Shown: positions 1 to 10,400 of the stretch, in pieces
How the letters are laid out: each line of letters begins with the position of its first letter
Position numbering within the stretch: the stretch's first letter is position 1
Assembly: GCF_000158915.1 (NCBI RefSeq)
Contig: NZ_GG657754.1
Span: 6,883,391 to 6,931,610, forward strand
Length of the DNA: 48,220 nt
Source of the DNA: Streptomyces himastatinicus ATCC 53653
GTDB lineage: Bacteria > Actinomycetota > Actinomycetes > Streptomycetales > Streptomycetaceae
Direction: 5' to 3'
Made by a program: the position numbers and the translations under genes
The notes under the pieces: generated by a model
What the model was told of the DNA's origin: nothing
Seen by the model: only the letters and a program-made list of their open reading frames with translations
The model's database searches: none

Positions 1-1
1 G

Positions 2-1426
2 CCGCAGTTCGCCGTGCGCTCCGGGGCCGCGTACGCACCCCGCCTGGCCCGCGTGGCGGCCCTGGACGAGGCGGCTGTGCCCGGCCTCGACCCGGCGGGC
101 ACGGTGCTGGTCACCGGCGCGTCCGGCACCCTGGGCGGGCTGCTGGCCCGCCACCTGGTGACCGAGCGCGGCGCCGGGCGGCTGCTGCTGACCAGCCGCC
201 GCGGCGCCGAGGCGGCGGGAGCCGCCGAGCTGGCGGCCGAACTCACCGAGCTCGGCGCCCAGGTCACCTGGGCGGCCTGCGACGCGGCCGACCGGGACGT
301 GCTCGCCGCGACTCTGGCCGACATCCCCGCCGAACACCCGCTCACCGCCGTGATCCACGCGGCGGGCGTGCTCGACGACGGGACGATCGAATCCCTCACC
401 CCCGAGCGCGTCGAGCGGGTGCTGCGGCCGAAGGTCGACGCGGCGTGGAACCTCCACGAGCTGACCCGCGGCCATGACCACCTCGCCGAGTTCGTGCTGT
501 TCTCCTCGGCGGCCGGTGTCTTCGGCAACCCGGGGCAGGGCAACTACGCGGCGGCCAACACCTTCCTGGACGCCCTCGCCCAGCACCGGCGCAGCCAGGG
601 TCTGCCCGCCGTCTCCCTCGCCTGGGGCCTGTGGGACGACGAGGACGGCATGGCGTCCACCCTCGCCACCGCCGACCGGCAGCGGATGAACCGCGGCAGC
701 ATGAACGCGCTCGGCAACGCCGAGGGCCTGGCGCTGTTCGACGTGGCCGGGCTCGCGGGACACGGGGTGCTGATCCCCGCCGCTCTGGACATCGCCGCAC
801 TGCGCGCCCAGTCGACGGCCGGGGTCGCGCCCCTGCTGCGCGGGCTGATCCGTACCCCGGTGCGGCGCGCCGCCGCGGCCGGTGGCGGCGGGGCGGACGA
901 CGCGACGAGCCTCGCCGACCGGCTCGCGGGCATGTCCGCGGCCGAACGGGACCGCTTCCTGCTCAACCTGGTGTGCGCCCAGGTGGCGACCGTGCTCGGG
1001 TACGGCAGCGCGGCGGCCATCGAACCGGCCGCGGCCTTCAAGGAGCTGGGCTTCGACTCGCTCACCGCCGTCGAACTCCGCAACCGGCTCGGTGCGGCCA
1101 CCGGCCTCCGGCTCCCGGCCACGCTGATCTTCGACTACCCGACGCCCGACGCCCTCGCCGACCATCTGCGCGCGGAACTTCCGCACGGGGACGGCGGCGG
1201 CCCGTCGGTGTTCGGCGAACTCGACCGGCTGGAAGCCGCTCTGGCGGGAGCCGCCGACGACAGCGTCACCCGCTCCAGGATCACGATGCGCCTCCAGGCC
1301 CTGCTGGCGAAGTGGAACGACGCGCAGGACGCGGCGGCCGACGGCGACACCGACGACAACGACCTCGAATCAGCGACCGACGATGAGCTTTTCGACCTGC
1401 TCGACGACGAACTCGGCTCCTCCTGA
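2..1426 (+). CDS. Type I polyketide synthase, 3' end (KR-ACP-docking), truncated by window start
   Basis: This is the C-terminal part of a modular PKS; the frame is open from the first bases, so the gene begins outside the window. Residues are counted from position 14. A ketoreductase comes first, with the NADPH motif TGASGTLGG, the LDD motif of B-type KRs (predicted D-configured hydroxyl), the catalytic Ser of LFSSAAG and the Tyr of GQGNYAAAN. An acyl carrier protein follows (phosphopantetheine Ser in LGFDSLTAVELRNRL). The end is an acidic docking segment (ELDRLEAALAG, then DDELFDLLDDELG), the usual class 1 C-terminal docking domain that hands the chain to the N-terminal coil of the next PKS, here the gene starting at 1483. 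The stop at 1424-1426 is 56 bases before that gene. The KS, AT and any DH or ER of this module cannot be seen. Confidence 0.93.
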   Translation, partial: PQFAVRSGAAYAPRLARVAALDEAAVPGLDPAGTVLVTGASGTLGGLLARHLVTERGAGRLLLTSRRGAEAAGAAELAAELTELGAQVTWAACDAADRDVLAATLADIPAEHPLTAVIHAAGVLDDGTIESLTPERVERVLRPKVDAAWNLHELTRGHDHLAEFVLFSSAAGVFGNPGQGNYAAANTFLDALAQHRRSQGLPAVSLAWGLWDDEDGMASTLATADRQRMNRGSMNALGNAEGLALFDVAGLAGHGVLIPAALDIAALRAQSTAGVAPLLRGLIRTPVRRAAAAGGGGADDATSLADRLAGMSAAERDRFLLNLVCAQVATVLGYGSAAAIEPAAAFKELGFDSLTAVELRNRLGAATGLRLPATLIFDYPTPDALADHLRAELPHGDGGGPSVFGELDRLEAALAGAADDSVTRSRITMRLQALLAKWNDAQDAAADGDTDDNDLESATDDELFDLLDDELGSS

Positions 1427-1468
1427 AAGGGAGCGACTGGAACTCATGAGCACCACCTCCCCCTTCGC

Positions 1469-1485
1469 AAGGAGCCGACGCAATG
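1469..1485 (+). promoter_or_regulatory. Ribosome binding site and start of the two-module PKS
   Basis: AAGGAG at 1469-1474 lies 8 bases before the ATG at 1483 and fixes this start. The ATG at 1446 is in another frame and has no comparable site. The 56-base gap from the previous stop holds no obvious terminator, so the PKS genes are probably co-transcribed. Confidence 0.75.
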
Positions 1486-4400
1486 GTGAATAACGAGGAC
1501 AAGCTTCGCGACTACCTCAAGCGGGCCACCGCCGACCTGCGTCAGGCCCGCCGTCAGCTGCGCGAGGTCGAAGAGCGGCACCAGGAGCCCATCGCGATCG
1601 TCGCGATGAGCTGCCGCTACCCGGGCGGCGTCCGCACCCCCGAGGAGCTGTGGCGGCTCGTCGCGGGCGGCGAGGACGCCATCTCCGGCTTCCCCACCGA
1701 CCGCGGCTGGGACATCGAGTCGCTGTACGACGCCGACCCCGACCAGGCGGGCTCCAGCTATGTGAGCGAGGGCGGATTCCTCTACGACGCGGGCGGCTTC
1801 GACCCCGCGCTCTTCGGCATCTCGCCGCGTGAGGCCATGGCGATGGACCCGCAGCAGCGGCTGCTGCTGGAGTCGTCGTGGGAGGCGTTCGAGCGCGCGG
1901 GCCTCGACCCGACCGGGCTGCGCGGCAGCCGGACCGGTGTGTTCGCGGGCGTCATGTACCACGACTACACCTCGCGGCTCGACTCCGTGCCCGAGGGCGT
2001 CGAAGGCTTCCTCGGCACCGGAAGCTCCGGCAGCATCGCCTCCGGCCGCGTGTCGTACACCTTCGGGCTGGAGGGCCCGGCGGTCACGGTCGACACGGCC
2101 TGTTCGTCGTCGCTGGTGACCCTGCACATGGCGGTGCAGGCGCTGCGCAACGGCGAATGCTCGCTGGCGCTCGCGGGCGGTGTGACCGTGATGGCCACGC
2201 CGTCGACGTTCACCGAGTTCAGCCGTCAGCGCGGGCTCGCCGCCGACGGCCGCTGCAAGCCGTTCGCCGCCGCCGCCGACGGCACCGGCTGGGGCGAGGG
2301 CGTCGGCATGCTGCTCGTGGAGCGGCTGTCGGACGCGCGGCGCAACGGCCACCCGGTGCTCGCCATCGTGCGCGGCTCGGCCGTCAACCAGGACGGCGCG
2401 TCCAACGGCCTCACCGCGCCCAACGGCCCGTCCCAGCAGCGCGTCATCCACCAGGCGCTCACCAACGGCCGCCTCGGCGCGGCCGACGTAGACGCCGTCG
2501 AGGCGCACGGCACCGGTACGACGCTGGGCGACCCGATCGAGGCGCAGGCGCTGCTCGCCACCTACGGCCAGGACCGGCCCGAGAACCAGCCGCTGCTGCT
2601 GGGCTCCATCAAGTCCAACATCGGCCACACCCAGGCCGCGGCCGGTGTCGCCGGAATCATCAAGATGGTCATGGCCATCCGCCATGGGGTCCTGCCCAAG
2701 ACGCTGCACGTGGACGACCCCACCCCGCACGTCGACTGGTCGGCGGGCGCGGTGTCGCTGCTCACCGAGGCCACACCGTGGCCGCAGACCGACCGGCCGC
2801 GCCGCGCCGCGGTGTCCTCGTTCGGCTTCAGTGGCACCAACGCGCACACCATCATCGAGCAGGCCCCCGCCGAGGAGGACGCGGAGACGCCCGCCGAAGA
2901 ACCCCCGTCGCGGCGGCTGGACGTGGTGCCGTGGGCGGTGTCCGGCAAGAGCGCGGCGGCGCTGCGCGCGCAGGCGGAGCGACTGCTGACCCAGTTGGAG
3001 TCCGACCCCGCGCTGAGCCCGGTCGACGTGGGCCTGTCGCTCGCCACGACGCGAGCACAGCTGGACCACCGTGCCGTGGTGCGGGGCCGTGACCGCGACG
3101 AACTGCTCGCCGGGCTCGGCGCGCTGGCCGGTGGCGGCATGGCGTCGAACGTGGCGCAAGGGTCCGCCGTCGGCGGCCGCACGGCGTTCGTGTTTCCGGG
3201 GCAGGGCTCGCAGTGGGCGGGCATGGCGGTGGGGTTGATGGACGCCTCGCCGGTGTTCGCCGCCCGCATCGAGGAGTGCGCGGCAGCACTGACGGAGTTC
3301 ACCGACTGGTCGTTGGTGGAGGTGCTGCGGGGCGCCGAGGGCGCGCCGTCGCTGGAGCGCGTCGATGTGGTCCAGCCGGTGCTGTTCTCGGTGATGGTGT
3401 CGCTGGCCGAGCTGTGGCGCTCGTTCGGCGTCGCACCGGCCGCTGTCGTGGGCCACTCGCAGGGTGAGATCGCGGCGGCCTGTGTGGCGGGGATCCTGTC
3501 GCTGAAGGACGCGGCCCGTGTGGTGGCGTTGCGCAGTCAGGCGATCGGCCGGGTGCTGGCGGGCAAGGGCGGCATGGTGTCCGTGGCGCTGCCCGTAACC
3601 CAGGTACGGGAGCGGATCGCGGCGTGGGGTGAGGAGCGCATCTCGGTGGCGGCCGTCAACGGTCCGTCGGCCGTGGTCGTGTCCGGTGAGCCGACCGCGC
3701 TGGATGAGCTGCTGGCCTCGTGCGAGGCGGATGATGTGCGGGCGCGCCGGGTGCCGGTGGACTACGCCTCGCACTCCGCGCAGGTCGAGCTGCTGCGCGA
3801 CGAGCTGCTGAAGCTGCTCGCTCCCGTACAGCCGCAGCCCGCCCAGGTGCCGTTCCTGTCGACGGTGACGGGGGAGTGGGTCGAGGGTCCGGAGCTGGAC
3901 GCCGAGTACTGGTTCACCAACCTCCGTCGCACGGTCGAGCTGGAGAGTGCCGTCCGCCGTCTGCTGGACGAGGGCTTCGGCGTGTTCATCGAGTCCAGCG
4001 CCCATCCGGTGCTGGCGATGGGCGTGCAGGACACCGCCGAGGACGCGGGCATGGACGCGGCCGCGATCGGTTCGCTGCGCCGCGACGAGGGCGGTCTGGA
4101 GCGCTTCTGGGCGTCCCTCGGCGAGGCATGGACCCGTGGCGTCCAGGTCGACTGGGACGCGGTGTTCGACGGTACGGGCGCGACCCGCGTCGGGCTGCCC
4201 ACGTACGCCTTCCAGCACCAGCACTACTGGCTCGAGTCGGGTACGACGCCCACCGCCGCCGACCCCGTCGAGGCCCGTTTCTGGGACGCCGTCGACCGCG
4301 AGGATTGGCAGGCGCTGGCCACCGAACTGGCCGTCGACGGCGATGAGCAGGTCAGCGCGCTGCTGCCCGCCCTCGCATCGTGGCGCAAACAGGCCCGCGA

Positions 4401-7400
4401 GCAGTCCACGGTGGACGGCTGGCGCTACCGCGTGACGTGGAAGCCCCTCGCCGATGCGCACCAGGCGCGGCTGTCCGGGGCGTGGCTGCTGGTGGTTCCG
4501 GAGACCGCCGCCGAGGGCGAGTGGGCGACCGGTGCGGCCCGTACGCTCGCCGAACGCGGCGCGGACGTACGGCAGATCGTGGTGGACCCCGCTACCGAAG
4601 GCCGTGAGCAGCTGACCGAGCGGTTGCGCGCCGCACTCACCGAGACCGACGGCATCCCGTTCGCCGGTGTGCTGTCGCTGCTGGCGCTGGAGGGCCGTCC
4701 GCATCCGCTGCACGGCTCCGTCCCGGCCGGGGTGGCGGCGCAGTTCGCGCTGGTGCAGGCGCTGGGCGACGCGGAGATCGGCGCGCCGCTGTGGTCCGCC
4801 ACGCGCGGCGCGGTGTCCGTCGGCCGCGCCGATGCCCTGGACGCGCCCGAGCAGGCGCTGATCTGGGGCCTGGGCCGGGTGGCCGCGCTGGAGCACGGCG
4901 AGCGCTGGGGCGGTCTGGTCGACCTCCCCGGGACGGCCGATGAGCTGGCGCTGTCCCGGCTGGTCACGGCACTCGCGGGGGCGGAGGACGAGGATCAGCT
5001 TGCGATCCGCGCCACCGGGCTCCTCGTACGCCGCCTGGTGCGCGCCCCGCTGAGCGGCACCCCCGCCGTACGGTCCTGGAGCCCGTCCGGTACGACGCTG
5101 GTCACGGGCGGTACGGGGGCGCTGGGTGCCCATGTGGCGCGCTGGCTGGCGCGTAACGGTGCCTCGCACCTGGTGCTCACCAGCCGCCGCGGCCTGGAGG
5201 CGCCCGGTGCGGCCGAGCTGCGCGACGAACTGACCGCGCTCGGCGCCCAGGTCACCGTCGCCGCATGCGACGTGGCCGAACGCTCCCAGATCGAGGAGCT
5301 GCTCGCCGCCGTCCCCGCCGACCGTCCGCTGACCGCCGTCGTGCACACCGCCGCCGTGCTGGACGACGGAGTGATCGAGGGACTGACCCCGGAGCAGATC
5401 GACCGGGTGCTGAAGGTGAAGGTCGACGCCACCCGGCATCTGCACGAGCTGACCCGCGATCTGGATCTGTCCGCGTTCGTACTGTTCTCGTCCTTCGCGG
5501 CCACCTTCGGCGCGCCCGGCCAGGGCAACTACGCACCGGGCAACGCGTTCCTCGACGCGTTCGCCGAGTGGCGGCGCGCCCAGGGCCTGCCCGCCACCTC
5601 GCTGGCCTGGGGGCCGTGGGGCGAGGGCGGGATGGCCGAGGGCGGCGTGGGCGACCGGATGCGCCGCCACGGCGTCATCGAGATGGCGCCCGGCGCGGCC
5701 GTCACCGCGCTCCAGCACGCCCTGGACCGTGACGAGTCGGTGCTGACCGTCGTCGACATGGAGTGGAAGCGCTTCGTCCTCGCCTTCACCTCCGGCCGCT
5801 CCCGTCCGCTGCTGCACGATCTGCCCGAGGCGCGGGACGTCATCGCGGACATGAGCGGCGACGCCGAGGCGGAGGGCGCCGAGGGCGCCGCGCTGGTGCG
5901 GCAGCTCGCCGGGGCGTCGGAGGCCGAGCAGGAGCGGCTGGTGCTGGAGCTGGTACGGACCGCCGTGGCGGCCGTATTGGGCTACGCGGGCGCCGACGAC
6001 GTCGAGCCGGGCCGGGCGTTCAAGGACCTCGGCTTCGACTCGCTGACCGCCGTCGAACTCCGCAACCGCCTCGGCGCCGCCAGCGGGCTCAAGCTGCCGC
6101 CGACCCTCATCTTCGACTACCCGACCCCGACGGTGCTCGCGCGCCAGCTGCGCACCGAACTGTCCGGCGGGCAGCAGGTGGCCGTGGCCACGCGGCCGGT
6201 CGCGGCGGCGTCCGCCGATGACGAGCCGATCGCCATCGTCGCCATGAGCTGCCGCTTCCCGGGCGGCGTACGCACCCCCGAGGAGTTGTGGCAGCTGCTG
6301 GACACCGGTGGCGACGCGCTGTCGGAGTTCCCCGGCGACCGCGGCTGGGACATCGACTCCCTCTACAACCCGGACCCGGACGCGCAGGGCACCAGCTACA
6401 CCCGCGAGGGCGGATTCCTCACAGGGGCCGCCGAGTTCGACCCGGCGTTCTTCGGGATCTCGCCGCGCGAGGCCATGGCGATGGACCCGCAGCAGCGGCT
6501 GCTGCTGGAGACCTCCTGGGAGGCGTTCGAGCGCGCGGGCATCGACCCGGCCACGCTGCACGGCAGCCAGTCCGGTGTCTTCGTCGGCACCAACGGCTCC
6601 GACTACTCGATCCTCATGCGCAACACCACCGAGGGCTACGAGGGCCACCTCGCCACCGGCAGCGCCGCGAGCGTTGTCTCCGGCCGGCTCTCGTACACCT
6701 TCGGGCTGGAGGGCCCGGCGGTCACCGTCGACACCGCGTGCTCGGCATCACTGGTGGCGCTGCACCTGGCCGTGCAGGCGCTGCGCAACGGCGAATGCTC
6801 GCTGGCGCTCGCGGGCGGTGTGACCGTCATGGCGACGCCCGGCACGTTCATCGAGTTCAGCCGCCAGCGCGGACTGTCCTCCGACGGCCGCAGCAAGGTG
6901 TTCTCGTCGGACGCCGACGGCTTCAGCCCGGCCGAGGGCGTGGGCATGCTGCTGGTGGAGCGGCTGTCGGACGCCCGCGAGAAGGGCCACCCGGTCCTCG
7001 CGGTCGTACGCGGCTCCGCCATCAACCAGGACGGTGCGAGCAACGGCCTCACCGCCCCCAACGGCCCGTCGCAGCAGCGCGTCATCCGGCAGGCCCTCGC
7101 CAACGCCCGCCTGGCCACCGGCGAGGTCGACGTGGTCGAGGCGCACGGTACGGGGACGACGCTGGGCGACCCGATCGAGGCGCAGGCGCTGCTCGCCACG
7201 TACGGCCAGGACCGGCCCGAGGGGCAGCCGCTGCTGCTGGGCTCCATCAAGTCCAACATCGGCCACGCCCAGGCGGCCGCCGGTGTCGCGGGCGTGATGA
7301 AGACGGTCCTCGCCATGCGCTACGGCGTCGTCCCCGAGTCGCTGCACATCGCCGAACCGACCCCGCACGTGGACTGGTCGGCGGGCGACATCGAGCTGCT

Positions 7401-10400
7401 GATCGAGGCCCGGCCCTGGCCGGAGACCGGCCACCCGCGCCGCGCCGCCGTGTCGTCGTTCGGCTTCAGCGGCACCAACGCCCACGCCATCCTCGAACAG
7501 GCCCCCGTCGAGGAGCGGGAGCCGCAGCCGGAGAACGGACAGAACGGTGTGCTGCCGTGGGTGCTGTCCGGTAAGAGCGAGGCCGCGCTGCGCGCCCAGG
7601 CCGCCAAGCTGCTGGCCCACCTCGACACCGCCCCCGCGCTCCGCCCGGCCGACGTCGGCCACTCGCTGGCCACCACCCGCGCCGCCTTCGACCGGCGAGC
7701 GGTGCTCGTGGGCTCGGACCGGGATGACTTTGCTCGCGGTTTGGACGCCCTCGCTAGGGGGCAGGTCCTGCCCAACCTGGTGCAGGGGGCCTCAATCGGG
7801 GGCAAGGCCGCATTCGTGTTCCCCGGACAGGGGTCACAATGGGTAGGCATGGCTGTGGGGCTGTTGGATGCTTCACCGGTGTTCTCTGCCCGTATTGATG
7901 AGTGTGCCGACGCGCTCGCTGAATTCACCGACTGGTCGTTGGTGGATGTGCTGCGAGGTGCGGAGGACGCGCCGTCACTGGAGCGGGTGGACGTCGTTCA
8001 GCCGGTGCTGTTCTCGGTGATGGTGTCCCTGGCCGAGCTGTGGCGTTCGCTGGGCGTGCGGCCATCTGCCGTGGTCGGCCACTCGCAGGGCGAGATTGCC
8101 GCCGCGTGCGTGGCGGGGATTCTGAGCCTTCAGGACGCGGCCCGTGTGGTGGCGTTGCGCAGCCAGGCGATCGGCCGGGTGCTGGCGGGCAAGGGCGGCA
8201 TGGTGTCCGTGGCGCTGCCGGTGTCGGACGTACGGGAGCGGATCGCGGCGTGGGGTGAGGAGCGCATCTCGGTGGCGGCCGTCAACGGCCCGTCGGCCGT
8301 GGTGGTCTCCGGAGAACCGACCGCGCTGGACGAGCTGGTGGCGTCCTGCGAGGCGGACGAGGTCCGGGCCCGCCGCGTCCCGGTGGATTACGCCTCGCAC
8401 TCCGCGCAGGTGGAGTTGCTGCGCGATGAGCTGCTGAAGCTCCTCGCCCCCGTCCAGCCGCAGACCACTCAGGTGCCGTTCCTCTCCACCGTGACGGGGG
8501 AGTGGGTCGAGGGTTCCGAGCTGGATGCCGAGTACTGGTTCACCAACCTGCGCCACACTGTCGAGCTGGAGAGCGCCATCCGCCGCCTGCTCGACGAGGG
8601 CATGAGCGTGTTCATCGAGTCCAGCGCCCATCCGGTGCTGGCCATGGGTGTGCAGGAGACGGCCGAGGACGCGGGCCGCGAGGCAGCCGCCATCGGTTCG
8701 CTGCGCCGCGACGAAGGCGGTCTCGACCGCTTCTGGGCATCCCTCGGCGAGGCATGGACCCGCGGCGTCGACGTCGACTGGGACGCGGTGTTCGACGGTA
8801 CGGGTGCCTCGCGCGTCGAGCTGCCCACGTACGCCTTCCAGCACCAGCACCTCTGGCCGCAGGCCGCCGAAGCCGCCGCCGACGCCCCGGCGTCGCAGTC
8901 CGACGCCGTCGACGCCCGCTTCTGGGAGGCCGTCGAGCGCGAGGACCTGGAGTCGCTCGCCGACACGCTCGCGTGTGACGACGACACCGAGCGGTCCTCG
9001 CTCGGCGCCGTGCTGCCCGCTCTCGCGTCGTGGCGCAAGCAGGCCCGCGAGCAGTCCACCGTGGACGGCTGGCGCTACCGCGTGACCTGGACGTCCAGGA
9101 CCGAGGCGCAGGCGCCGCGGCTGTCCGGGACGTGGCTGCTGGCCGTGCCCGAGTCCGCCGTCACCGACGACTGGACGCTCGGTGTGGTCCGTACGCTCGC
9201 CGAACGCGGCGCGGACGTACGGCAGATCACCCCGTCCGCCGTGGAGGCCGACCGCGCGACGCTGACCCGCCTGGTGCGCGAGGAACTGGCCGACGCCGGA
9301 ACCGTCTCCGGTGTGCTGTCGCTGCTCGCCTTCGACGAGCGCACCGCGCCCGGCACGGACGGCGTCGGCGCCGGGCTGACCGGCACCGTCGCGCTGATCC
9401 AGGCGCTGGGCGACGCCGGGGTGGAGGCGCCGCTGTGGTGCGCCACCCGTGGCGCGGTGTCCGTGAGCGCCACGGACCGGCCGGAGGCGCCCGAGCAGGC
9501 CCTCGTCTGGGGGCTCGGCCGGACCGCCGCGCTGGAGTACCCGGAGCGCTGGGGCGGTCTGGTCGACCTCCCGGGCGCGGCCGACGAGCGGGCGCTGTCC
9601 CGGCTCGCCGGGGTGCTCGCCGGGGCCGACGGCGAAGACCAGCTCGCGGTGCGCACAGCGGGTGTGTTCGCCCGCAGGCTCGCCCGCTCCCCGCTGGCCG
9701 GGGCGCCCGCCATGCGGTCCTGGAGCCCGTCCGGTACGACGCTGGTCACGGGCGGTACGGGGGCGCTGGGTGCCCATGTGGCGCGCTGGCTGGCGCGTAA
9801 CGGCGCCTCGCACCTGGTGCTCACCAGCCGTCGTGGCCTGGAGGCGCCCGGCGCGGCCGAGCTGCGCGACGAACTGACCGCGCTCGGCGCCCAGGTGACC
9901 GTCGCCGCGTGCGACGTGGCCGACCGTAAGGCCGTCGAGGCGCTGCTCGCCGCGATCCCGGCCGACCAGCCGCTCACCGCCGTCATGCACGCCGCGGGCG
10001 TCCTCGACGACGGTGTGCTGGACGCGCTCACGCCTGAGCGGTTCGCGACCGTCCTCGGCCCGAAGGCCGACGCGGCGCGCCATCTGCACGAGCTGACCCG
10101 GGACCTGGAGCTGTCAGCGTTCGTGCTGTTCTCCGGCATCGCGGGCACCCTCGGCGACGCCGGGCAGGGCAACTACGCGGCGGCCAACGCCTACCTCGAC
10201 GCGCTGGCTGAGCAGCGCCGCGCCGACGGGCTGCCCGCCACCTCCGTGGCCTGGGGCCGCTGGGGCGAGACGGGGCTCGCCGCGGGCGGTGCCATCGGCG
10301 AGCGGCTGGACCGCGGCGGTGTCCCGGCCATGGACCCGCACGCGGCGATCATGGCGCTCCAGCAGGCGCTGGACCACGCCGACACGGTGCTGGCCGTCGC

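Noticed and set aside
1444..6648. Long minus-strand open frame under the first two-module PKS
   Set aside because: Same cause; no motif, no ribosome site, fully overlapped by catalytic PKS sequence. Other frames of this kind (e.g. 33708-40763) were rejected alike.
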